Shown one piece after another: positions 21,681 through 31,861 of a DNA stretch of 64,000 nucleotides. Position 1 is the stretch's first letter; each line of letters begins with the position of its first letter. The notes beneath the pieces were generated by a model, which saw nothing but the letters and a program-made list of their open reading frames with translations, did not search any database and was not told where the DNA came from. Origin of the DNA: Hydrangea macrophylla (taxonomy: Eukaryota; Streptophyta; Magnoliopsida; Cornales; Hydrangeaceae); the NCBI GenBank assembly GCA_033977485.1, contig CM066989.1, positions 35,528,595 to 35,592,594 of the forward strand, read 5' to 3'. The position numbers and the translations under genes are program-made.

Positions 21681-23782
21681 CACCCCATTACTCCTCATTT
21701 TGGGGGGAGTCAAATGCAAGTTTAGAGAAAGTTTGGGAGAGAAAGTGTAGAGATAAGGTTAGAGTGGAGAGAAAAGAAGCTTTCTTCTTTGATTTTTCAA
21801 AACAAAAGTGAGTTCTAACTTTGTTTTTACTTCATTACTTCCATTTACTTCAACATTCAATACTCCCAACCACCATTTTAGTGAGCATTCAAGAGTGTGG
21901 AAGCTTCTTCCATGTCTAGTGTCATTACATATGAGTGATACACCAATCTACAAGTCTCATGCTTCATGAATATCATCTATTGATTATCATCTACTTGCTT
22001 GTTCATTTATTGTTCATCTCTTCTCATCCCATTTCTTTTTATTTTCTTTATTTACTTACTAGTTCATCATCATCTAAGTGATGACATGAAGTTTGGGGTG
22101 AGTGAATCCTCATGGATAGTAACTCTTGACCTCAAAAACATGTTTGATAGATGATGACCATAACCTCAATACTTCCAAGGTATTCTTGGAATATATTGAA
22201 GTTATGTCCAAAAACAAAATAAATCTCTCCAACAATCTTGGAGGTTCTTAAATGATGAGTTTGATGTAGGTATTCTAAGTGGCTATGATCCTCATTGAAT
22301 GTTGAAAACATGTTTTCAAAACATCTATTTCAAAACCCCTCTCAATCCCTCTCATTTGGTTTCAAGAAACAAAACTTTGTTTTCTCCAAAATCTTCAAAA
22401 CAATGAGTCAAAACAGTGAGTGAGTTGAGTTCAAAGATTTTCCTAGAACACAATACTCAACATATGGATACAAGGCAACTTGTAAAGTCTTTCTAACTCA
22501 TTGGAGAACACCCATGATTTTTGGTTTGACTTGGAAGTACTTGGAAATGGTCCATTTGGGTCCCAACATTCCTTCCAAACATTCTGTTTTTTTGCTGTCA
22601 CAGCAGCTAGGTCAACTTACGACCTCTTTTCCAGAAAACTTTTCGAAAAAGGGGGGTCCTAACTTATTTTTCCCTTAAAATTCAATGTCTTAGGAAACTT
22701 ATTGTATAAAATGGGCCTCTAGATCATTCTTTTTCATTTTCTAAGATTTTCTAACATTTCAGTCGACAGTACGAACTCTGTTTCTGAGTGACCTCTATTG
22801 TTTATATAATTTCTCTCAATCTGTGATAGATATTCAAGATTGGCCTTTTGGGTTGTGTTCTAGACACAATAAGGAACATCTCCATAAAAAATCATGCATT
22901 GAAAACATTCCTAACCCCTCTTTTCAAATTCCAAAAGATCATGCTACTGTTCTGTCCACTATTCACAGCAAGCATACTTTAACTTGCATTCTTTGATTTG
23001 ATGCTTATATGCATTCCAAATTAGTTCATATCTTAGGAAGTAGTTCATACTACATTTTTACACATCCTATGTTAATTTCATTCATTCATTCATACACATT
23101 TTAGACTTCTAAGTCATTCTAGAAATCCATGTACACAAAACACACTACAACCTTTGCACATTTTAGATACATACATTGCATTCATGCAAGATTTGGGGTT
23201 TTTGTAACTCTTAATCCAAGAAAATTATAAGGAATGAACTTGATCACATATTCATGCTTCCCCTTTGATCTAATCATCCTTTCTCATCCGTCCCGGGGAT
23301 TGAGAGATCTTCTTTTCTCAAAGATTAACATGCATCATTCTAAGCCTTGCTAAGCATATTTTGATTTCTTTGATTATTTGTTCCAAGAACAATTCATGTC
23401 CCCTTTAGATTAGGAAAACTTGATTAATTGATATGTAATTAGACGATTTTTCCTAGGTTTGTTTGTGTGATCTTCCACTTTACATTGCATGATATTTGAT
23501 TTAGATCTTATGAATGATATTTTATCTTTAGATCTTCCATTTTCAAGTTTCTTATGTAATGTAATATACTATCATAGTATTAATTGCCGAACCATACATA
23601 GTATAAGATGATTATTTGGATGCTAATTGAGGCCCGTCGAAAGACGGGGCGAGTTGAGGGTGTTTTAGTCGCGACAAAGGCTCCTTCCTCTGTCGTACCA
23701 AAACCCCGAACCAAGTTCTTTGGTTATGAAGGGCCGGTGCCCTTATCCGCTTGGGTGAGTCAAAATTAGGTTTCTTGGTTCC

Positions 23783-24022
23783 TTAAAGACCAAGTGGCGA
23801 CTCTGTATCTATTTTCAACAGACCTATTTTCTTTCTTTGATTCAAATCAATTTCAAAACAATCTCAAACAAGAGAAGTGGTCCGAAGTCCGGTATCCACA
23901 GTTCCTTAAAGGCCAAGTGACAACTCTGTATCTGTTTTCAATAGACCATTTTCTTCCTTTGATTCCAAAATCAAACAAGTTTCATAAACTAAACAAAAAG
24001 CGGTGGAATCCCGGTATCCACA
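23783..24022 (+). repeat. Duplicated U5 end of E3 LTR with primer-site-like sequences
   Basis: Two ~120-bp copies, each starting CCTTAAAG(A/G)CCAAGTG and ending CCGGTATCCACA (first end near 23903, second at 24022). Each begins with a primer-site look-alike: TGGCGACTCTG in copy one and TGACAACTCTG in copy two. The true primer-binding site follows only the second copy. Confidence 0.8.
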
Positions 24023-24025
24023 ATC

Positions 24026-24043
24026 TGGCGACTCCACTGGGGA
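24026..24043 (+). other. E3 primer-binding site
   Basis: TGGCGACTCCACTGGGGA begins three bases after the LTR end. This sequence is typical of Tat/Ogre elements, where it pairs with the 3' end of a host tRNA to prime minus-strand DNA synthesis. Confidence 0.9.
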
Positions 24044-25338
24044 TTTTTTATTTTAAAACAAAATAATACAGAGGTTTGACTCATAAAAAGCATCCTTAAA
24101 ATCATCTTTTTATTGTGTTTGGTTCACCGCATTACACGCTGCATTTCCCCTCCCGACTGTGTCTGAAACGCGGCGCTGACATTGTTCAGGTCTTGCTGTG
24201 CTAGGGCACAAGTCACCGTTAATACTGTACCTTCCAAGGTATATCAAAAAGAGTAAAAACCTCCGTACTGTCTCTCTGACGGTATATTGGAACTCTCGTC
24301 AACGGACCCTCTTTGACTAAACCCAGCCTTTGCATATAGATTCCTGTAGAACCTTTCATAGGACTGTTCATTTATCTTTTCAGGTAAGACAATGTGATAT
24401 AACTGCTGTATGCCCTGATGGGATAACCTGAGCGGTGTAGACGATTATGTGACATAGAACATAACCTCTTTCTTATGATCCCCAAGGCAATCGCTCACAT
24501 GTGATCACATTGAGTTGACCTGCCTAGGCACCATGACAAGGATGTCTGCTCTACGCTCACAAAGATATACACCGCAAACCTTGTTTGTCGGTCCTAAGAC
24601 ATAGAAGTATGAAAACCTGCTAGAAAGTACGATCACTATAAAACCCGTTTCTCCCAGAAACTCTGTCCAAATATCCCAGATATAACCGTATTAACCCGTT
24701 TCTCCCAGAAACTCTGTCCAGATATCCCAGATATAACCGTATTAACCTGTTTCTCCCAGAAACTCTGTCCAGATATCCCAGATATAACCGTATTAACCCG
24801 TTTCTCCCAGAAACTCTGTCCAGATATCCCAGATATAACTATATTAACCAGTTTCTCCCAGAAACTCTATCCAAATATCCCAGATATAACCATATTAACC
24901 AGTTTCTCCCAGAAACTCTGTCCAAATTCCCCAAAAATGCCCAGTCCCTCCTAGAAGCCTTCATAAAAACCTGGAAACCCCTGTTGTCCCCTGGTGATCG
25001 TACTGGAAAGTAAGATTAGCACACTCTATATGATTGGGACCATATTTGTTTAACTGCTATCTGTTAGAAATAGGGCACCATATAGATCAGGGCATACATC
25101 CGCATGCCTGTCCCATATGCATGCACCTTTTCCATCAATCTGCACGCACTGTCTCGAGTCAGTCTACATCACTGTATTTGTCTGTCTAAAGTCGTCACTA
25201 TCAGGATCTGATACACCCCTTTCCCTCGAAATCTATCAGGTCAGTATAGATTCCCAAGGTCAACAGCCGGGATCCTCGTCGTGGGCCAGGAGTTCAGATA
25301 ATCGGTTAATCAAAATCAGTCCGACAGCTTACGTCAGC
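24044..25338 (+). other. E3 untranslated leader
   Basis: About 1.3 kb between the primer-binding site and the likely gag start, including the 51-bp repeat array at 24644-24940. The reading frame is open from 25117 with an ATG there, but the first 74 codons do not look like gag. Packaging and dimerisation signals would be expected here; none can be named. Confidence 0.6.
24644..24940 (+). repeat. 51-bp tandem repeat, six copies, in E3 leader
   Basis: Copies start at 24644, 24695, 24746, 24797, 24848 and 24899, a constant 51-bp step; the last is partial. Each holds GTTTCTCCCAGAAAC, a perfect 6-bp stem with a 3-base loop, followed by ATATCCCAGATATAACC. Copies differ by a few bases while the stem is kept in all six. 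Confidence 0.9.
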
Positions 25339-28029
25339 ATGAATAGGGAAGAGTTGGAAAACAAGGTTACTGAATTGGGAGCGACCATAAGCCAGCAGTC
25401 CGACAGCCTGGCCCAGGTTTTGAAGTTCATGGAAGAACTAAAGCAGCGGCGACCGCAACCTCCGCCCGGGTTTCCACCACCGGAGTTTGAACTACCCCCA
25501 CCTGAGAATAATGGGGAAGAAGACTGGTTTCAGGGGGTCCCACCGTCCGCATACGAGAAGAAGCTCCAAGAAAAGATGGACAAGGTTGACAAACTGGAAA
25601 GCGTACTCAGGAAAAGCAAGGGTATCGACGATTACATGTTAGATCTGGAAGGCCTCTTCGAGCCTGTCAAGCTGAAACTGCCAGAGAATTTCAAAATGCC
25701 TGCCATCGATCGCTTTGATGGAACGGGAAACCCGAAAAGCCACGTGAAGCTATGTATGAGTATCTTCCAGTCCATGGGTTGCACCCACGAGCACATTGCG
25801 ATGCTATTCCCGCAAACTCTGGCAAAATCTGTACTATCGTGGTTCCTAACCTTGGAAGCCTCCAAAACCCGGGCCTGGGAGGACATTGTTCGAGTCTTCG
25901 TCGATCATTACTCTTACAATCAAGAGCTGGACGTCACCGTCAGGGATTTGGAAACAACCCGGCAAAGCAACAATGAATCCTTCGCTGCATTTCTGAGCAG
26001 ATGGAGGAACAAGGTAGCCCAAATGACCCACCGGCCAATCGAGAAAGAACAGGTAAGGATGCTCATCCGGAATCTGCAGCCGCTCTATCATGAGAAATTA
26101 TTCTACCAGTCCATCTCCACCTTTGAGGAGTTGTTTGAAGTCGGAACCCGAATCGAAGATGCTATCAGGGAGGGGAAGATCAAAAAGGAAGACCCTCCGA
26201 GTCAGCCAAGAAGGCCCAACTACTCCCGGAATCCCCCGGATGTCAATGCCCTTAGAGGCCAACCCATGGCATATCCTCCAAGGCCATACCAACCCTCCAA
26301 ACAGGAAAATTCCTCCAACCGCCCTTTCCAGAAAAAGCCCCCTTGCAATTTTGCCAAGCTAGAAATCTCTCTCTCCTCAGCCCTAGATCGCCTCCTCAAA
26401 AAAGGCCATCTCCAATTACTCCAGCCTCGAAATACCCCGCTCCCGCCTAACTGCGATATGTCCAAGCGATGTACTTACCACCAAGCCCCCGGCCATAACA
26501 CTGATGATTGCATGTGCCTCCGCCATGACATCCAAGACCTCATCGACCAGAATATCATCGAGCCACCACCAAAGCAGCCTCATATCACCCAAAATCCCCT
26601 ACCAAACCACCAAAATGTCAACCTCATTGAGTCCAGTCCCGTACCCTTCAACCCTGCTACTTATATCACCCCCCTAGGACAACCCTTGCCTTGCATTGAC
26701 ATCCCGGATTTTGAGGGAATTCATCTGATCGGAGGGGAGAATGACGAGTGGCAGCAGCAGCTTGACGACGAGCAGGACTTGTTCTTCCTAGAAGAGCATG
26801 ACCTAGGGGCGGTAGACCTCAAATGGTATGATCCTAACGACGAGAGTGATGCTTCCATCTGGAACGAGCCAGAAAAGCCATTTGTGGGAACGGATTATGA
26901 TTGGTTTAAGAAGGATGGGACTGTAGAAGGGCCTACTCCTGCCGAGATTGATCACCTAACCAGGTCAGGCCGTCATTATCAGCCTCCGCAGCCTGCCACC
27001 GAAGCCATCAAAAAAGGTCCAGTTAAGGACAAGGGGAAGGGCAAGATGGATGAGGTCATCGAAGAAGACAATGAGCTGATCAAGCAGTTAAAGAAAACCC
27101 AAGCACATCTCTCGATGTGGGATATTATGGTGACATCCTATAAGCACAGGCAAGCCGTGTTAAATGCCTTGGCTGGGATTGAAGTCCCCATCGACGCCGC
27201 GCCAGAGGACATGGTAGCTTTCTTGGGTGCACTTACCCCAGACCCCATCATTACATTCTCCGATGAGGACCTGCCGCCAGAGGGATCCGCGCATAACAAG
27301 GCGTTATACATTACTGTGGGATGTAAGGAACAACAGGTGCCATTTTGTCTAGTCGATACAGGTTCTGCTTTGAATGTTTGTGCCTTAAGAACTGCCACTG
27401 CTTTGGGGGTCAATATCCTTGACATTACGCCATCTGTGCAATCCGTAAGAGCCTACGACAACACTAGAAGAAATGTGATGGGAACTGTTTCTCTCCAAAT
27501 CCGGGTAGGATCTTTGGTGAGCACCGAGATTTTTCAAGTCATGGACATACCTGCCTCGTTCAATCTGCTAATTGGAAGACCCTGGCTTCACGCCAACAAA
27601 GCTATATCATCCACTGTGCATCAAATGATCAAGTACATTCATGAGAGGGAGGTAAAGATCATCCTCGGTAATAGTTGGGGTAATGAGGCTTTCCCAAATT
27701 ACGCTCCTATTTTTGAAGTCCAAATACCTGAGCTGGAAGAAGGAAAAATCGGAGGATTCTTCATAGAAGAAGTTCATATGATCGAAGACGAAGACCGATT
27801 CCCTGAGGTCCACTCCGCAGTCGTCAACATTGTCCGCAAGATGAATTACTTCCCCGGAATGGGGTTGGGTCGACGCCAGCAAGGAATTCGGGAATTCCCG
27901 CAGATCAAAGGGCAACAAGGCACTTTCGGGTTGGGGTACAAGCCCACTGATGAGGACGCCGAGCTACAAAGGCCATGGAAGAAGAGGGTGAAGGGTCTCC
28001 CGCCATACCGCAAGACTTTGAATGGATAA
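25339..28029 (+). CDS. gag-pro: E3 gag-protease polyprotein
   Basis: The frame is open from 25117; the ATG at 25339 (MNREELENKVTELGA) is the likelier start because coiled-coil gag sequence begins there. In order: a proline-rich stretch, the retrotransposon gag (capsid) domain from about 25690 (FDGTGNPKSHVK, later DLETTRQSNNESFAAFLSRW), and a knuckle-like CTYHQAPGHNTDDC near 26470. Then follow acidic linkers and an aspartic protease with VDTGS at 27352-27366 and LLIGRPWL near 27569. Last is a G-patch-like tail (GMGLGRRQQG, FGLGYKP). It ends at TAA 28027-28029. Gag packages the RNA in cytoplasmic particles and the protease cuts the polyprotein. The frame continues unchanged after the stop into RT. 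The gag matches that of E2. Confidence 0.92.
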   Translation: MNREELENKVTELGATISQQSDSLAQVLKFMEELKQRRPQPPPGFPPPEFELPPPENNGEEDWFQGVPPSAYEKKLQEKMDKVDKLESVLRKSKGIDDYMLDLEGLFEPVKLKLPENFKMPAIDRFDGTGNPKSHVKLCMSIFQSMGCTHEHIAMLFPQTLAKSVLSWFLTLEASKTRAWEDIVRVFVDHYSYNQELDVTVRDLETTRQSNNESFAAFLSRWRNKVAQMTHRPIEKEQVRMLIRNLQPLYHEKLFYQSISTFEELFEVGTRIEDAIREGKIKKEDPPSQPRRPNYSRNPPDVNALRGQPMAYPPRPYQPSKQENSSNRPFQKKPPCNFAKLEISLSSALDRLLKKGHLQLLQPRNTPLPPNCDMSKRCTYHQAPGHNTDDCMCLRHDIQDLIDQNIIEPPPKQPHITQNPLPNHQNVNLIESSPVPFNPATYITPLGQPLPCIDIPDFEGIHLIGGENDEWQQQLDDEQDLFFLEEHDLGAVDLKWYDPNDESDASIWNEPEKPFVGTDYDWFKKDGTVEGPTPAEIDHLTRSGRHYQPPQPATEAIKKGPVKDKGKGKMDEVIEEDNELIKQLKKTQAHLSMWDIMVTSYKHRQAVLNALAGIEVPIDAAPEDMVAFLGALTPDPIITFSDEDLPPEGSAHNKALYITVGCKEQQVPFCLVDTGSALNVCALRTATALGVNILDITPSVQSVRAYDNTRRNVMGTVSLQIRVGSLVSTEIFQVMDIPASFNLLIGRPWLHANKAISSTVHQMIKYIHEREVKIILGNSWGNEAFPNYAPIFEVQIPELEEGKIGGFFIEEVHMIEDEDRFPEVHSAVVNIVRKMNYFPGMGLGRRQQGIREFPQIKGQQGTFGLGYKPTDEDAELQRPWKKRVKGLPPYRKTLNG

Positions 28030-29541
28030 TTCGTCAAAGAAGGGGATGATTTCCCTTACTTCGGGTTCCCCGAACCCTGGGTCCATCAAACCACTGGGAG
28101 AAGGCACCCCGGGCTTGAAATCTTCGCTGACTGCGAGAGGTCCCCATATCAAGTTGAAAAGACCCCAGAGGAAGACTGGTTAAAATACCTTGACACTGAG
28201 GCGATCAAGAAGATGTGGGAGGAATCCACTGAGGAGGAGGAAGAAAAGAGGGCCAAGAGCCAAGATGATCAGATCAAGCCAACTGAGGAGGGTCTGAGCA
28301 ACCAGGCTGTAGAGTCATCTGTCTGTGTCTCCCAATCCCCTATTCCCCCAAAGTCTGTACTACCGGTTATCGAGTCTGTACTGGAGTCGGTTGCTGTAAG
28401 CCCACCACTATCCAATGTAATCACTTCACCTGTCATGAATGAAATGAAAGACGATTCTGCTTACTCCTCTGTGTCTGACACTTGTGAATGCACAGATCCC
28501 TCCGAGGATCTCCCAATCGAACTAAAGCAACTAATTGAAAAACCACCTGCTTATGAAATAATCGAAGATACTTTATCAGTTAACATAGGTGAAATAGATA
28601 ATCCACAAATTGTGCAAATTGGCTCAACCCTTAATAAAGAAGAAAAAGAAAAATTAACCCTCTTGCTAAAAGAGTTCAAAGATGTTTTTGCTTGGTCTTA
28701 CGAAGACATGCCTGGGGTCGATCCCGACATCGTCCAACATCATATTCCTCTCCTCCCTAATTCTAAACCTGTCAAGCAGAAACTGAGGCGCATGAGACCG
28801 GAATGGGCACTCAAGGTTAAAGAAGAGGTGGAGAAGCAGTTCAAGGCAGGGTTCATCATTGTCACCGAATACCCGGAATGGGTTGCCAATATCGTGCCAG
28901 TCCCGAAGAAGGATGGAAAAGTTCGTGTGTGCGTCGACTTTCATGATCTGAACAAGGCCAGTCCCAAGGATGACTTCCCGCTTCCCCACATTGACGTCTT
29001 GGTAGATAACACCGCGGGACATGAGCTACTGTCTTTCATGGATGGCTTCTCAGGGTACAATCAGATTCTAATGGCGCCAGAAGATCGGAAAAAGACGAAT
29101 TTCACCACCCCTTGGGGAACCTACTATTATAGAGTAATGCCTTTTGGACTCAAGAACGCGGGGGTGACTTACCAAAGAGCTGCCACCACTCTGCTGCATG
29201 ATATGATTCACAAAGAGGTAGAAGTATACGTAGACGACATGATTGTAAAATCCAAGGATAGAGAAGGGCACCTGGTAGCGCTGGAAAAGTTCTTCAAAAG
29301 GTTGCGCAAATACAAGATGAGGCTGAATCCAAAGAAATGCACTTTCGGCGTAACCTCCGGCAAACTCCTGGGTTTTCTCATCACACAAAGGGGAATAGAG
29401 GTGGACCCCTCTAAGATCAAGGCAATCCTCGAAATGACGCCACCACGGAATGAAAAAGAAGTAAGGGGGTTCCTCGGAAGAATCCAGTTCATCAGTCGCT
29501 TCATTTCTAAGCTCACAGCTACATGCGATCCTCTGTTCTGA
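28030..29541 (+). CDS. pol: E3 reverse transcriptase region
   Basis: Same frame as gag-pro, after the TAA at 28027-28029. The first ATG is at 28213, but the 61 codons before it (VKEGDDFPYFGFPEPW and on) look coding, so RT may be made by read-through or was once continuous. RT motifs: WVANIVPVPKKDGKVRVCVDF near 28880-28940, SFMDGFSGYNQI near 29032, TPWGTYYYRVMPFGLKNA, and the catalytic YVDD at 29227-29238. The thumb region is GKLLGFLITQRGIEVDPSKI. A TGA at 29539-29541 follows ATCDPLF; a CGA arginine codon with one C-to-T change would explain it. RNase H then continues in frame. The enzyme copies element RNA into DNA in cytoplasmic particles. Confidence 0.9.
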   Translation, partial: FVKEGDDFPYFGFPEPWVHQTTGRRHPGLEIFADCERSPYQVEKTPEEDWLKYLDTEAIKKMWEESTEEEEEKRAKSQDDQIKPTEEGLSNQAVESSVCVSQSPIPPKSVLPVIESVLESVAVSPPLSNVITSPVMNEMKDDSAYSSVSDTCECTDPSEDLPIELKQLIEKPPAYEIIEDTLSVNIGEIDNPQIVQIGSTLNKEEKEKLTLLLKEFKDVFAWSYEDMPGVDPDIVQHHIPLLPNSKPVKQKLRRMRPEWALKVKEEVEKQFKAGFIIVTEYPEWVANIVPVPKKDGKVRVCVDFHDLNKASPKDDFPLPHIDVLVDNTAGHELLSFMDGFSGYNQILMAPEDRKKTNFTTPWGTYYYRVMPFGLKNAGVTYQRAATTLLHDMIHKEVEVYVDDMIVKSKDREGHLVALEKFFKRLRKYKMRLNPKKCTFGVTSGKLLGFLITQRGIEVDPSKIKAILEMTPPRNEKEVRGFLGRIQFISRFISKLTATCDPLF

Positions 29542-31830
29542 TTGTTGAGAAAATGGGAAAAGTTCCAATGGGATGATCAATGCCAAGCCGCTTTCGACAA
29601 AATAAAAGCCTACCTTCGAAATCCACCTGTCCTTTCACCACCCACTCCTCATAAGCCCTTATTCCTTTACCTGTCTGTCTCCGAAAATGCCATGGGTTGC
29701 ATGCTAGCCCAAGAAGGAGAAGAAAGCCACTCCGAAAAAGCCGTATATTACCTCAGCAAGAGGATGACTGGGTATGAGCTCAACTATTCTACCCTCGAAA
29801 AAACATGTTGGGCCTTGGTTTGGTGCACTCGCCGACTAAGGCACTACATGCTGGCCTTTCCGATTGTGCTCATATCCCGCATGGATCCTCTAAAATACCT
29901 TCTCGAAAAACCCGCCCTGACCGGTCGTATATCCCGTTGGTTACTTCTATTATCCGAATTCGATATCAAGTATGTTACGAGCAAGTCGGTAAAGGGGAGA
30001 ACCATAGCTGAGCATCTCGCAGAACATGCCGTTGATTCCGAAGAAAGTGGGGACTTTCCGTTTCCAGACGAGAGCATCATGGAAATCAAGGAAGAGCAGT
30101 GGAAGTTGTACTTCGATGGAGCAGCCAACATGAAGGGATACGGAGTAGGGATGATCCTAGTATCGCCAAGTGGGGACCACACTCCGTTAGCAGTCAAGCT
30201 CAATTATAACTCCACCAACAACACTGCTGAGTATGAAGCATGCATTCTCGGAATGGAAGCAGCCTTAGAGCTGAAAGTTCGGAGGTTGGATGTCTTCGGG
30301 GATTCAAACCTCATCATATCGCAAGCTAGAGGAGAATGGAAAGTAAAAGAAGAAAGGTTGAAGCCCTATCACGATCATCTCGACCAACTCAAGAGGCGTT
30401 TTCAGAACGTCACATTCCTCTACTTGCCCAGGGAAGAGAACCAGCTGGCAGATTCCTTGGCCACTCTAGCTTCGATGATCAAAATTCCTGTGGGAGTCAG
30501 GATGATGCCCTTGGTAATTGAGCAGAGGTACGAGCCTTCGTTCAACATAATCGCCACAGTCGAAGAAGAAGAGAATGAAGCGCCATGGTATCAGGATGTC
30601 TGGGATTTCATAGAAAAGGGGACGTTCCCCCAAGAATCCACCGAGAGAGACAAAAGGGCAATTCGAAGATTCGCAGCGCAATTCATCATTTGCGGTGGGA
30701 AACTGCTGAAGAAAGGATACAACGGTCACAACCTGACTTGCTTGTTTGGGAAGAGCTCCAGAAGAATGATGGAAGAAATACACGAAGGGGTATGCGGCCC
30801 ACACATGAACGGCCACATGCTGGCCAAGAAAATCGTGAGACAAGGGTACTACTGGACAACATTGGAAAAAGATTGTTGCGAATACGTGAGAAAGTGTCAC
30901 AAGTGCCAGATTCATGCAAATATGATGCATGTACCACCATCCCTTCTGTACAGCATGACTTCACCTTGGCCATTCTCAACCTGGGGAATCGACAACATCG
31001 GAGAAATCATTCCGAAAGCCTCAAATGGAAATCGGTACATCCTGGTAGCCATAGATTACTTCACAAAATGGGTAGAAGCTGCATCTTACACCAAGTTGGG
31101 GGCCAAGGAAGTGGCCAAATTCATCAAGAGAAATCTCATCTGCCGTTATGGAGTTCCCCATGAGATTATTTCGGACAACGGAAGTCATTTCAAGGCAGAA
31201 GTTAGGGATCTGTTCGAGGAATACAAAATCACCTATCACAAGTCGTCGCCATACCGACCACAGACCAATGGGGCAGTCGAAGCTGCGAATAAGAATGTCA
31301 AGGCCATACTGCAAAAATCAGCTGATACCTACAAAGACTGGCATGAAAAGCTACCATTTGCACTTTGGGGATACAGAACATCGATAAGGACGTCCACAGG
31401 AGCGACTCCTTACTCACTAGTGTACGGGATGGAAGCGGTACTTCCGGTGGAGTTAGAATTACCATCCCTACGCGTAATGGCAGAGTGTGAAATTTCGGAG
31501 TCAGATTGGTTGAGAGAAAGGTATGAAGAATTGGCCCTCATAGATGAAAAGCGTCTAGCGGCGGTCGACCATGTCCGAATCTATCAGAAGAGAATAGCCC
31601 GTGCTTTCAACAAAAGGGTTCGTCCAAGGAAGATTGTCAAGGGCGACCTTGTCCTTAAGGAGTTGCGAGCTCCGATCTTTGATCCCCGTGGGAAGTTTAA
31701 GCCAAAATGGGTCGGCCCTTATATCGTCAAGACTGTTCTTTCCGGAGGAGCAACTTATCTCATGGACCTCGATGGTGTCGAATTCAAAGAACCGATCAAC
31801 ATGGATCGCCTCAAAAAGTACTATGCTTGA
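29542..31830 (+). CDS. pol: E3 RNase H-integrase region
   Basis: In frame with RT, directly after the TGA at 29539-29541, to the TGA at 31828-31830. It begins with the RT-connection domain (RT_RNaseH: AVYYLSKRMTGYELNYSTLEK) and then a second RNase H with YFDGAANMKGYG near 30109, NNTAEYEA, FGDSNLII and ADSLATLA. Integrase follows: a zinc-binding HHCC module ending KCHKCQIH near 30893, and a catalytic core with Asp 30991-30993, Asp 31174-31176 and Glu 31279-31281. The C-terminal region has VYGMEAVLPVELELPS and GPYIVKTVL. No chromodomain is visible, as expected for Tat. It removes RNA from the hybrid and inserts the DNA into chromosomes. All catalytic residues are kept. Confidence 0.92.
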   Translation: MLRKWEKFQWDDQCQAAFDKIKAYLRNPPVLSPPTPHKPLFLYLSVSENAMGCMLAQEGEESHSEKAVYYLSKRMTGYELNYSTLEKTCWALVWCTRRLRHYMLAFPIVLISRMDPLKYLLEKPALTGRISRWLLLLSEFDIKYVTSKSVKGRTIAEHLAEHAVDSEESGDFPFPDESIMEIKEEQWKLYFDGAANMKGYGVGMILVSPSGDHTPLAVKLNYNSTNNTAEYEACILGMEAALELKVRRLDVFGDSNLIISQARGEWKVKEERLKPYHDHLDQLKRRFQNVTFLYLPREENQLADSLATLASMIKIPVGVRMMPLVIEQRYEPSFNIIATVEEEENEAPWYQDVWDFIEKGTFPQESTERDKRAIRRFAAQFIICGGKLLKKGYNGHNLTCLFGKSSRRMMEEIHEGVCGPHMNGHMLAKKIVRQGYYWTTLEKDCCEYVRKCHKCQIHANMMHVPPSLLYSMTSPWPFSTWGIDNIGEIIPKASNGNRYILVAIDYFTKWVEAASYTKLGAKEVAKFIKRNLICRYGVPHEIISDNGSHFKAEVRDLFEEYKITYHKSSPYRPQTNGAVEAANKNVKAILQKSADTYKDWHEKLPFALWGYRTSIRTSTGATPYSLVYGMEAVLPVELELPSLRVMAECEISESDWLRERYEELALIDEKRLAAVDHVRIYQKRIARAFNKRVRPRKIVKGDLVLKELRAPIFDPRGKFKPKWVGPYIVKTVLSGGATYLMDLDGVEFKEPINMDRLKKYYA

Positions 31831-31861
31831 CAAAAATAACCTTTCCTTTCAAGCCTTGCCT

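Larger units (their letters stand above)
20590..24022 (+). repeat. E3 5' LTR
   Basis: 3433 bp. Visible parts in order: a CCCGGAAGTCCC-rich segment, the W-box cluster (20880-20957, 21083-21108), a palindrome array (21468-21528) and a TATA box TATATAAA (21673-21680). Then come a long AT-rich transcribed region and a tandemly duplicated U5 end (about 23783-24022). The short frames inside are chance. Confidence 0.95.

Noticed and set aside
25117..25338. ATG at 25117 as the gag start
   Set aside because: The first 74 codons do not look like gag; recognisable gag sequence begins at the ATG at 25339.
30585..31163. Plus-strand 192-codon frame in another phase
   Set aside because: Shadow of the E3 RNase H-integrase frame.
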